From positions 3,782,001 through 3,846,000 of the forward strand of contig OZ252006.1 in NCBI GenBank assembly GCA_965247175.1: a DNA stretch of 64,000 bases. The letters run 5' to 3'. Made by a program: the position numbers and the translations under genes. The stretch comes from JANQMX01 sp965247175 (GTDB lineage: Bacteria > Pseudomonadota > Alphaproteobacteria > Kiloniellales > DSM-21159). Numbering within the stretch: the stretch's first letter is position 1; each line of letters opens with the position of its first letter. Of this stretch, positions 57,428 through 64,000 are shown piece by piece. Below the pieces are notes generated by a model. The model made no database searches. It was not told the origin of the DNA and saw only the letters and a list, made by a program, of their open reading frames with translations.

Positions 57428-57856
57428 CTATTGCCGGTACTTCTCCGGCATCTGAGGGTTGTTGGCGGGGTTGGTGTCGTGCTTGGCGAGGCGCAGGATC
57501 CGCTCGCCGTCGACCAGGGGCGCGAGCTCCGCTTCCAGCGCCTCGGCCTTGTCCCGGTCGTAGACCTCGTCGCCGCCGACGTAGAGCGTGAAGGCCTTGA
57601 GGTACTTCGCCTTCTTCGCAGGGTCCTCAATCGTCGCCTTGGTCCAGGCGTAGAGCGGATAGTTTTCGCGCCCTTCGCGCTCCGCCGCGCTGACGTAGTC
57701 GGCAAAGGCGTCGTACTGGCACTTCAGCGCCGCCTGGTGCTTGCCGAGAACGTCCGAAAGGGGCGCCAAGGCCGGGTCCTCACCCCTGCCGCGCGCGGCG
57801 GCAGAGAGGGCGTCATCCAGATAAAGCCTCAGCTGGTACTGCCATTCCTCGGCCAT
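57428..57856 (-). CDS. Hypothetical soluble helical protein
   Basis: This 142-residue protein is acidic and mostly helical: 'WQYQLRLYLDDALSAAARG', 'LGKHQAALKCQYDAFADYVSAAEREGRENYPLYAWTKATIEDPAKKAKYLKAF' (in part), with an 'ALEAELAPLVDGERILRLAKHD' segment. There is no signal peptide, transmembrane helix or recognised domain. It lies between the DUF3095 and Sel1-like genes on the same strand. Function unknown; strong composition and good length support a real gene. Confidence 0.65.
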   Translation of the reverse strand: MAEEWQYQLRLYLDDALSAAARGRGEDPALAPLSDVLGKHQAALKCQYDAFADYVSAAEREGRENYPLYAWTKATIEDPAKKAKYLKAFTLYVGGDEVYDRDKAEALEAELAPLVDGERILRLAKHDTNPANNPQMPEKYRQ

Positions 57857-57956
57857 GCGCGTTCCTCTCTTGCTGAATACACCCGCTGCCCGCGGTTCCG
57901 GTCCGGGATGCTAGTGGTCCGAAGTCGCAGCGGCAACGTGACTGCGACGGAAGGCA

Positions 57957-59009
57957 TCAGTCATCCGGCGCCTCATCCCAGAAGCCGGGCGGGAGGTAGT
58001 CGAGCATGCCGTGAAAGCCGAGCATCGGTTCGTCGTAGGGGGGCAGGCTCGGGTCGCCCACGCCTTCTAGGCAGAAACCCTGGATGTCCCGTTCCAGCGT
58101 TTGGGTGGCCCGCGCTTCGGCCGCTGCTCTCTGCTCCTCGGTCAGAAAGGCCACTGCCTCCTTGACGGCAACGGGCGAACCCCAGACCAGCAGCCCACCT
58201 GACAGGTAGGCGAAGTGGGCAGCCTCCTCGTGGTTTCCCGCTTCACGCTCCATGCGGGCCAGCATCATGGCGGAAAAGTGCATACCGTCTTGCAAGGCCT
58301 GCAGCGCCAGCTCTCGTGCGCTTTCCAACGGTCTGTCGATGGGCTTCTCAAGCTCCTGGAAGAAGAGATAGTGCACCATGGAGAGGTAGTGGGTCCCAGC
58401 GGCATTGCCGGCCCGATGGGCCCTGCGGAGATGAACCGTGGCCTGGGTGACATCTCTCTCGCCGAGCTTGGCACCGAGATAGATATGACCCAGCGTCGTT
58501 GAGGCTCGGGAACTGCCCGCGCGCTCGGCCCTTCGCAGAAGGTCGAGGATGACTGCCCTATGCTGCTGCCTCTCCTTGCTTTGGTAGAGGATGTGGGCAC
58601 GGCCATAGAGAGCTTGGGACTGCTCGCCGGCGCTTTCGTACCAGGCCGTGGCGTCGCCGCGTTTTAGCCCGCAGTGGCGGTTGTAGTGCAGGTACCCTAG
58701 ATTGATGCGCGCGCCGATGTCGCCTGCTTCCGCCTTGTCCTTGTAGTGCTCGACGATGTCGCAGGAGCGGCGCTCGCGTTGCAGGGCGACGATCAGCTTC
58801 GCGTCGGCTGAGCGAAAGGCTGGTGGGACGCGGTCCAAGTCCCCGGCCTCGACGTTGCGCATCAACTCCTTGAAAGCGACCGTGCAAAGCTGTCTGCCGG
58901 CCTCGAAGATGTTCGCAGAGGCAATGGAGGTGCCGGCCATCACAGAGATGAGCGCAAAGGCTAGCGGCCGCACCACCCGCAAGCGGGAAACGATGTCTCC
59001 TGCCACCAT
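57957..59009 (-). CDS. Exported Sel1-like repeat protein
   Basis: This protein of about 350 residues has a signal peptide ('FALISVMAGTSIASANI', cleavage near residue 32) and Sel1-like TPR units: 'GARINLGYLHYNRH', 'ALYGRAHILYQSKERQQHRAVILDLLRRAERAGSSRASTTLGHIYLGAKLGERDVTQATVHLRRAHRAGNAAGTHYLSMVHY' (in parts), each about 36 residues. Sel1 repeats form alpha-solenoids that mediate protein interactions. The C-terminus is Asp/Pro/Trp-rich. The start MVAGDIVS at 59009 was preferred because upstream residues to 59051 weaken the signal peptide. It is a single gene upstream of pheT's stop on the same strand. Confidence 0.7.
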   Translation of the reverse strand: MVAGDIVSRLRVVRPLAFALISVMAGTSIASANIFEAGRQLCTVAFKELMRNVEAGDLDRVPPAFRSADAKLIVALQRERRSCDIVEHYKDKAEAGDIGARINLGYLHYNRHCGLKRGDATAWYESAGEQSQALYGRAHILYQSKERQQHRAVILDLLRRAERAGSSRASTTLGHIYLGAKLGERDVTQATVHLRRAHRAGNAAGTHYLSMVHYLFFQELEKPIDRPLESARELALQALQDGMHFSAMMLARMEREAGNHEEAAHFAYLSGGLLVWGSPVAVKEAVAFLTEEQRAAAEARATQTLERDIQGFCLEGVGDPSLPPYDEPMLGFHGMLDYLPPGFWDEAPDD

Positions 59010-59101
59010 CTCTCTTCGCTGGCCCACTGGTCCGTCGACAGTCCGACGCACAGCCTAGCGATCTTAGGTGGTCTTAGTAAGGCAGGCTCGGTCGCCTCGA
59101 C

Positions 59102-61519
59102 TCAGCCGCGCAGCACGCCGCCGCAGTGCTTCTCCACCTGGGCGACGATCTTGGCCGAGACGGCCTCAAGCGCCTCTTCGGTCAGGGTCGCTTCGCGCGG
59201 CTGCAGGGTGACGGCCAGCGCCAACGACTTCTTGCCGTCGCCGAGGGCGGCGCCTCGGAAGACGTCGAAGAGATCGACCTGAGCGATCAGCGCCTTGTCG
59301 GCCCCCTTGGCGGCGCGCAGCACCTTTTCCGCCGGCACGGTCTCGTCGACCACGAAGGCGAAGTCGCGCTCGACCGGCTGAAAGGGCGCAAGCTCGGCGG
59401 CGGCCTTGAGCTTGCCGGCCTTCTTGGGCGGCGGCACCTGCTCCAGGAAAACCTCGCAGGCGACCACCGGCCCCTTGAGGTCGAGGCGGCGCAGGATGCG
59501 CGGATGCACCTCGCCGAAGGCGGCCAGCACTTTGGGGCCGAGGCGGAGCTGGCCGCAGCGGCCTGGGTGGTACCAGTGGGGCGCGTCGGTCGAGACCTGC
59601 AGGTTCTCCACCGGGGCGCCGACGGCTTCCAGCACGGAGATGGCGTCGGCCTTGGCGTCGAAGGCGTCCAGGGGCCGCGGCGGGGCGTTCCAGTGGCGCG
59701 GCCCGCTTTCTCCGGCACGTACCACCGCCGCCGTCCAGTCCTGCCCGTCCGGCGCATCGCCCTTGTAGAGCGGTCCGATCTCGAACAGGCCCACGTCGCC
59801 GTGGCCGCGGTCGGCGTTGCGCTGCGCGGCCTGCAAGAGGGTGGTCAGCACCGAGGGGCGCATCACCGAGAGATCGGTCGAGATGGGATTGTCGAGCTTG
59901 ATCGCCGCGTCCTCCCAGCCGAAGAGCTGAGCGGTCGGCTCGTCGATGAAGGAGTAGGTGACGCACTCGTTGAGGCCGGCCCAGCAAAGCGCGTTGCGCG
60001 CCGCCGAAGCGCGGCGCTGCCGTTCGGTCAGGGCGGGGCGGGGCAGCGCGGTTTCCCGCGGCAGCGGCGTCACCGGGATGTCCTCATAGCCCTCGATGCG
60101 CAGCACCTCTTCCACCAGATCCGCCTCGCCGACGATGTCGGGGCGCCAGCTCGGCACGCTGCAGGTGAGTGTGCGGTCCTTGCGGCTCGTCACCGGGAAG
60201 CCCAGGTGCTCCAGGATGGCGACCTGGCGCTCGGCCGGGACGGCGACGCCGCCCAGGTTCTCGCAGCGGTTCTCGCGCAGGGCGACGCTGCGGCTGCTGT
60301 CGGGGATTCCGCCGGCGGAGACGACTTCGCTCGTCTCGCCGCCACAGAGCTCCAGCACCAGGCGGGCCGCTACCTCAGGGCCCCAGTTGGCGCTGTCCGG
60401 GTCCAGCCCGCGCTCGAAGCGGTAGCGCGCGTCCGAGATGATGCCGAGCTTGCGGCCGCTGGCGGCCGTGCGGACCGGATCGAAGAGGGCGACCTCGAGG
60501 AAGACGTTGGTGGTCTCCTCGGTGCAGCCGGAGAGCTCGCCGCCCATGATGCCGCCGATGCCCTCGATGCCGTTCTCGTCGGCGATCACCGTCATGCTCG
60601 GGTCGAGGCTGTAGGTGCGGCCGTCGAGCGCCAGCACCTCCTCGCCCTCGCGCGCCATGCGCATGGTTGGGTTGCCCTTGACCTTGTCGGCGTCGAAGAC
60701 GTGCAGCGGCCGGCCAAGGTCGAAGGTCACGTAGTTGGTGATGTCGACCAGGGCGGAGATGGGCCTGAGGCCGATGGCCTTCAGGCGCTTCTGCATCCAG
60801 GCCGGGGAGGGACCGTTCTTGACGCCGCGGAAGCTGCGTCCGGCGACGTAGGGGCAGGCCTCCTGCAGGTCGGCCGGCAGGTCGCGCACCCACTTGAGCG
60901 GGCTCTCGAAGGTCCCTTCGACCTTGGGCGCGTTGAGCGGCTTCAGCCTGCCGAGGCCGGCGGCGGCCAAATCGCGCGCGACGCCGCGCACGCCGAGGCA
61001 GTCGCTGCGGTTCGGTGTGATGGCGATGTCGATGACCGGGTCGTCGAGGCCGAGGATGGGCGCGATGGGCTGGCCGGGCTTGAGGTCGCCGCTCTTGCCG
61101 TCGGGCGCCAGGTCGATGATGCCCTCGTGCTCGTCGGAGAGTCCCAGCTCGCGCTCGCTGAGCAGCATGCCGTTGGAGTCGACGCCGCGGATTTGCCCGG
61201 ATTTGAGCAGCAGATCGGTGCCGGGGACGTAGCTGCCCGCGGCCGCGAAGACGCCGTACATGCCGGTCCGCGCGTTGGGCGCGCCGCAAACCACCTGCAC
61301 CTCGCCGCTGCCGGTCTCGACCCGGCAGACCCTGAGGCGGTCCGCATTGGGGTGCTGGCTCGCCTCGATGACGTAGCCGACGACGAAGGGCGCCAGCTTC
61401 TCGGCCGGGTTCTCCACGCCTTCCAGCTCGAGCCCGAGCATGGAGAGCTTCTCGGCGATCTCCTCGAGGGAGGCGTCGGTCTCGAGATGGTCCTTCAGCC
61501 AACTGAACGTGAATTTCAT
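59102..61519 (-). CDS. pheT: Phenylalanyl-tRNA synthetase beta subunit
   Basis: This subunit of the (alpha-beta)2 enzyme charges tRNA-Phe and edits mischarged tyrosine. The 805-residue protein has the usual domains: an N-terminal tRNA-binding fold (about 40-150, 'VGYVIEASQHPNADRLRVCRVETG'), a B3/B4 editing domain ('VDITNYVTFDLGRPLHVFDADKV'), a B5 region and a C-terminal FDX-ACB anticodon-binding domain ending 'EKHCGGVLRG'. It starts four bases after the pheS stop, showing translational coupling. Standard alphaproteobacterial gene in the rpmI-rplT-pheST cluster. Confidence 0.97.
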   Translation of the reverse strand: MKFTFSWLKDHLETDASLEEIAEKLSMLGLELEGVENPAEKLAPFVVGYVIEASQHPNADRLRVCRVETGSGEVQVVCGAPNARTGMYGVFAAAGSYVPGTDLLLKSGQIRGVDSNGMLLSERELGLSDEHEGIIDLAPDGKSGDLKPGQPIAPILGLDDPVIDIAITPNRSDCLGVRGVARDLAAAGLGRLKPLNAPKVEGTFESPLKWVRDLPADLQEACPYVAGRSFRGVKNGPSPAWMQKRLKAIGLRPISALVDITNYVTFDLGRPLHVFDADKVKGNPTMRMAREGEEVLALDGRTYSLDPSMTVIADENGIEGIGGIMGGELSGCTEETTNVFLEVALFDPVRTAASGRKLGIISDARYRFERGLDPDSANWGPEVAARLVLELCGGETSEVVSAGGIPDSSRSVALRENRCENLGGVAVPAERQVAILEHLGFPVTSRKDRTLTCSVPSWRPDIVGEADLVEEVLRIEGYEDIPVTPLPRETALPRPALTERQRRASAARNALCWAGLNECVTYSFIDEPTAQLFGWEDAAIKLDNPISTDLSVMRPSVLTTLLQAAQRNADRGHGDVGLFEIGPLYKGDAPDGQDWTAAVVRAGESGPRHWNAPPRPLDAFDAKADAISVLEAVGAPVENLQVSTDAPHWYHPGRCGQLRLGPKVLAAFGEVHPRILRRLDLKGPVVACEVFLEQVPPPKKAGKLKAAAELAPFQPVERDFAFVVDETVPAEKVLRAAKGADKALIAQVDLFDVFRGAALGDGKKSLALAVTLQPREATLTEEALEAVSAKIVAQVEKHCGGVLRG

Positions 61520-61522
61520 GGC

Positions 61523-62593
61523 CTACAGCCCCCGCACCATGGACGGCGTTTCCAGCGGCACGAAGCCGTAGTGACGCAGCCAGCGGATGTCGCTGTCATA
61601 GAAGGGCCGGAGGTCCGGCATGCCGTACTTCAGCATGGCGATGCGCTCGATACCCATGCCGAAGGCGAAGCCCTGGTACTTGCTCGAGTCGATGCCGCAG
61701 TTCTCCAGCACCTTCGGATTGACCATGCCGCAGCCGAGGATCTCCAGCCAGTCGTCGCCGGCGCCGATGACCAGCTGCCCGCCCTTCTTGCTGCAGCCGA
61801 TATCGACCTCCGCCGAGGGCTCGGTGAAGGGGAAGTAGCTCGGGCGGAAGCGCACCGGCAGATCGTCCACGCCGAAGTAGGCGCGGCAGAACTCGATCAG
61901 GGTGCCCTTGAGGTGGCCCATGTGGGTCGACTCGTCGATCACCAGCCCCTCGACCTGATGGAACATGGGGCTGTGGGTCGCGTCATGATCGGCACGGAAG
62001 GTGCGGCCCGGCGCGATCACCCGGATGGGCGGCTTGGTCGCCTGCATGGTGCGCACCTGCACCGGGCTGGTGTGGGTGCGCAGCACCATGCGCGAGCCGT
62101 CGGCCTTCTCCGGGAAATAGAAAGTGTCCATCTCCTGGCGCGCCGGGTGCTCGGGCGGAATGTTGAGGGCGTCGAAGTTGTGGAAGTCGTCCTCGATGTG
62201 CGGGCCTTCGGCGACGGAGAAGCCCATCTCGCCGAAGATCGCCACCAGCTCTTCCATGGTCTGGCTGATCGGGTGGACGAGGCCCACCTCGCGCGGCCGC
62301 GCCGGCAGGGAGACGTCGAGGCGCTCCTCCGCCAGGCGGCGTTCCAACTCCACCTCTTCCAGCTCCGCCTTACGCGCCTCGATGGCGCCTTGCAGGGCGT
62401 CCTTGACCTGGTTGAGCGCCTGGCCCTGAGCCTTGCGGGCCTCGGGGTCGAGCCCGCCGAGGCCTTTCATCAGCTGGGTGATGCGCCCCTTCTTGCCCAA
62501 ACCGGAAACGCGCAGCGCCTCCAGCGCCGCGAGATCGGGGGCAGCCTGCGCCGCCGTCAGCAGCTCGCTCTTGAGGCTGTCGAGATCCGTCAT
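61523..62593 (-). CDS. pheS: Phenylalanyl-tRNA synthetase alpha subunit
   Basis: This catalytic subunit of PheRS has 356 residues. It has an N-terminal coiled-coil (residues 5-90) followed by the class II core: motif 2-type 'TFRADHDATHSPMFHQVEGLVID', the ATP/Phe pocket 'GCSKKGGQLVIGAGDDWLEILGCGMV' (in part) and motif 3 'FAFGMGIERIAMLKYGMPDLR' near the end. The start MTDLDSLK at 62593 was chosen over one eight codons upstream. It precedes pheT by four bases and lies 115 bases after rplT, with a perfect hairpin in that gap. Confidence 0.97.
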   Translation of the reverse strand: MTDLDSLKSELLTAAQAAPDLAALEALRVSGLGKKGRITQLMKGLGGLDPEARKAQGQALNQVKDALQGAIEARKAELEEVELERRLAEERLDVSLPARPREVGLVHPISQTMEELVAIFGEMGFSVAEGPHIEDDFHNFDALNIPPEHPARQEMDTFYFPEKADGSRMVLRTHTSPVQVRTMQATKPPIRVIAPGRTFRADHDATHSPMFHQVEGLVIDESTHMGHLKGTLIEFCRAYFGVDDLPVRFRPSYFPFTEPSAEVDIGCSKKGGQLVIGAGDDWLEILGCGMVNPKVLENCGIDSSKYQGFAFGMGIERIAMLKYGMPDLRPFYDSDIRWLRHYGFVPLETPSMVRGL

Positions 62594-62674
62594 GTTCTGC
62601 CTGAAGCCGCCTCGCATGGCTCCGCGGCGGGAACAGAGCTGAACGAGGAAGAGGTCGCTTTCGGCCCGCCGTCT

Positions 62675-62699
62675 CTCGTCTCTCCCCTGGAGAGACGAG
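62675..62699 (-). promoter_or_regulatory. Perfect 11-bp hairpin between rplT and pheS
   Basis: CTCGTCTCTCC (62675-62685) and GGAGAGACGAG (62689-62699) form an 11-bp perfect stem with a three-base loop, starting ten bases after the rplT stop on the minus strand. No T tract follows, so it is not a classic Rho-independent terminator. An attenuator or transcript-processing element for pheST is possible. Confidence 0.6.
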
Positions 62700-62708
62700 C
62701 GTGAAGCC

Positions 62709-63068
62709 TTAGCCCTGCCGGGCCGCCGCCGCTTGGTCGACCAGGGCCTTGAAGGCCTCCGGCTCGCGCACGGCGAGGTCGGCCAGCACCTTGCGGTCCA
62801 CTTCGATGCCGGCCTTGTGGATCCCGTCCATAAACTGGGAGTAGGTCATGCCGTGCTCGCGGGTCGCCGCGTTGATGCGCTGGATCCAGAGGCCCCGGAA
62901 GAAGCGCTTGCGGGTGCGGCGGTCGCGGTAGGCGTACTGCCAGCCTTTCTCGACCGCCTGGACGGCCACCCGAAAGACGTTCTTGCGCCGGCCGTAGTAG
63001 CCGTCGGCCGCCTTGACGACCTTCTTGTGCTTGGCGTGGGCGGTGGTGCCGCGCTTGATACGTGCCAT
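62709..63068 (-). CDS. rplT: 50S ribosomal protein L20
   Basis: This large-subunit ribosomal protein has 119 residues. It has the basic N-terminus 'RIKRGTTAHAKHKKVVKAADGYYGRRKNVFRVAVQAVEKGWQYAYRDRRTRKRFFRGLWIQRINAA' (in part), the hallmark of L20, and the C-terminal 'NAATREHGMTYSQFMDGIHKAGIEVDRKVLADLA' (in part). L20 nucleates early large-subunit assembly and can autoregulate its operon. It follows rpmI by 17 bases and is in the conserved rpmI-rplT-pheST order; infC is not in front of rpmI here. Confidence 0.98.
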   Translation of the reverse strand: MARIKRGTTAHAKHKKVVKAADGYYGRRKNVFRVAVQAVEKGWQYAYRDRRTRKRFFRGLWIQRINAATREHGMTYSQFMDGIHKAGIEVDRKVLADLAVREPEAFKALVDQAAAARQG

Positions 63069-63085
63069 CGTCGCGCTCCTCTGCC

Positions 63086-63286
63086 TTAGCCGTTGGGGAG
63101 ATAGTTTTTCTTCACGATCTTGGCGTCCGCGTCCGCCAGGATCATGGTGCCGCGCGCCTTGCGCTTCATCTTCTGCGGCCGCTTGCGCATGCCGTGGTTC
63201 AGGTAAGCGGAGCCGACCTTGACCCGGCCGCTTGCCGTGAGCTTGAAGCGCTTCTTGGCGCCGCTCTTGGTCTTCATCTTAGGCAT
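63086..63286 (-). CDS. rpmI: 50S ribosomal protein L35
   Basis: This 66-residue ribosomal protein is rich in Lys and Arg: 'PKMKTKSGAKKRFKLTASGRVKVGSAYLNHGMRKRPQKMKRKARGTMILADADAKIVKKNYLPNG' in parts, an excellent L35 match. It is the first gene of the rpmI-rplT-pheS-pheT cluster. Its upstream neighbour is a DinB gene rather than infC. The 136-base upstream gap contains a possible promoter. Confidence 0.98.
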   Translation of the reverse strand: MPKMKTKSGAKKRFKLTASGRVKVGSAYLNHGMRKRPQKMKRKARGTMILADADAKIVKKNYLPNG

Positions 63287-63392
63287 TTCGTTTCCTTCTC
63301 TCTGGTCGGCGCGAAAAACGCCGTATGTAAAGGCGGCTGGGCATGCCTATGGCCGTGCCGCCAGAATTCTCCGAATTTCGGAAAGCAGGTCT

Positions 63393-63419
63393 TATATAGG
63401 GACGGCCTGGGCCGCGCAA
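63393..63419 (-). promoter_or_regulatory. Possible promoter for the rpmI operon
   Basis: On the minus strand TTGCGC (63414-63419) and TATATA (63393-63398) are separated by 15 bases, close to the sigma70-type -35/-10 arrangement though shorter than ideal. This is 107 bases upstream of the rpmI start. The AT-rich TATATAAG stands out in a GC-rich gap. Confidence 0.35.
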
Positions 63420-63422
63420 GTA

Positions 63423-63938
63423 TCAGCGCGCGTTCTCGGGGTTTTCCCGCAGATAGAAAACCAGGTCCAGGGGCGGCGGCTCGGCGCCGGCCTCCTTGAC
63501 CAGGGCGTGGGCCTGACCGCGGTGGTGGGTCTGGTGGTTGAAGACATGGCCCAAGGTCAGGGCGAAGGGGGTGGTGACGTCGTCCGGCGAGACCATGGTG
63601 CGGTAGCTCAGGCTCCCGGCCAGCACCTCCTCCGTCAGGCCCTCGGTGAAGGCGAGGAGCCGCGCATCCTCGGCCTCGCGCGCTTCGCGCAGGCTGTCCA
63701 AGGTCTCGAAGGCCCACTCATCCAGGGACTTGGGCACGGGCCCCTCGCCCTCGAAGCGTTGCAGCCAGAGCCGGTCCCCGATCAAAATGTGGTTCAAGGT
63801 GCCGAGCAGGGAGCCGAAATAGGCGCCGGGGCGCGGCTTAGCGTGCTCTTCCGTCGGCAAGGCGGCGACGGCGTCGTAGAGGCGCGCATTGGCCCAGCGG
63901 TTGTAGCGGGCCAGACTCTGGAAATAGTCGGGCGTCAT
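63423..63938 (-). CDS. DinB family protein
   Basis: This 171-residue four-helix protein matches DinB/DUF664. It has 'LARYNRWANARLYDAVAALP' near the start, then 'ILIGDRLWLQRFEGEGP' and 'LGHVFNHQTHHRGQAHALV'. His residues in the pattern H-x3-H-H-x2-Q (including 'HQTHHRGQ') and the 'LNHILIGD' His form the conserved divalent-metal triad of the family. The members are thiol-transferase-like or of unknown activity. The gene is upstream of rpmI on the same strand, with the promoter-like site between them. Three 14-base repeats lie immediately upstream of its start. Confidence 0.88.
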   Translation of the reverse strand: MTPDYFQSLARYNRWANARLYDAVAALPTEEHAKPRPGAYFGSLLGTLNHILIGDRLWLQRFEGEGPVPKSLDEWAFETLDSLREAREAEDARLLAFTEGLTEEVLAGSLSYRTMVSPDDVTTPFALTLGHVFNHQTHHRGQAHALVKEAGAEPPPLDLVFYLRENPENAR

Positions 63939-63946
63939 GGGACGTT

Positions 63947-63988
63947 CCTAGATTATGGGGCCTAGATTGCGGCGCCTAGATTAGGCGG
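63947..63988. repeat. Three tandem 14-bp repeats beginning CCTAGATT
   Basis: Units CCTAGATTATGGGG, CCTAGATTGCGGCG and CCTAGATTAGGCGG (63947-63960, 63961-63974, 63975-63988) run head-to-tail just upstream of the DinB gene start. The first eight bases are invariant. On the minus strand each carries TAG in CTAG. It could be slippage near the end of a gene outside the window or a control element. Confidence 0.75.
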
Positions 63989-64000
63989 GCGTGCCGTTCT

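Noticed and set aside
59126..62704. Very long open frame (1192 codons) on the plus strand opposite pheST
   Set aside because: It mirrors the codon structure of pheS and pheT on the other strand; high GC content makes the antisense frame open. The product is low-complexity (Gly, Ala, Arg, His, Asp) and resembles no protein.

Overview
The window is a compact, high-GC (by eye roughly two-thirds G+C) bacterial chromosome segment, almost certainly from an alphaproteobacterium, probably of the Rhodospirillales/Kiloniellales type. The markers are two DUF2336 proteins, a DUF4170 protein, a DUF1826/CobW pair behind a Zur-like box, a phasin, a histone-H1-like protein and the 'CGGACTTGATCCG' intergenic repeat. 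No prophage, transposase, CRISPR array or rRNA operon is visible. Only one tRNA (Ala, CGC) is seen, cut by the left edge.

Layout. 1-8 kb: tRNA-Ala, yggT, folD, a DUF3253 protein, an NnrU-type membrane protein, a methyltransferase, pgk, azlCD and a PAS histidine kinase. 8-16.8 kb: DUF2336 protein, unknown proteins, NUDIX hydrolase, ftsY-mtaB, two tiny lipoproteins, uvrB. 16.9-21.8 kb: AraC regulator, zinc formaldehyde dehydrogenase (fdhA), lipoprotein, an H1-like/amphi-Trp fusion, polyphosphate kinase 2, RidA. 21.9-30 kb: alcohol dehydrogenase, Lrp regulator and a flavin/2Fe-2S reductase, divergent from a Rieske oxygenase and a complete polyamine-type ABC transporter. 30-36.6 kb: an alpha/beta hydrolase, a complete Liv-type ABC transporter and a LuxR-type receptor with all the acyl-homoserine-lactone signature residues; a lux-box-like palindrome lies between receptor gene and transporter. 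36.8-47 kb: PEP-CTERM protein, GNAT, phasin, SDR, LysR, a Zur-box-controlled CobW/DUF1826 pair, GMC oxidoreductase, dapD and the second DUF2336 protein. 47-59 kb: QmcA-like SPFH protein, TolA-like protein, a secreted protein with three Cys-paired repeats, DUF4170, GGCT-like, esterase, HNH nuclease, rmuC, DUF3095 and a Sel1-like protein. 59-64 kb: rpmI-rplT-pheS-pheT and a DinB protein.

The most notable structures are four copies of a modular long-hairpin element (9.7, 11.4, 55.1 and 56.0 kb). They fall into two stem types, each present once in each orientation with an identical loop and lying next to gene 3' ends. The second candidate system is the LuxR solo, lux box, Liv-type importer and hydrolase set (30.0-36.6 kb), which looks like sensing, uptake and hydrolysis of one class of signal or nutrient. 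The third is an oxidative-demethylation-like module: Rieske oxygenase, reductase and polyamine-type importer, with a formaldehyde dehydrogenase nearby. Family calls rest on motifs read directly; no database search was run, so substrates are inferences.
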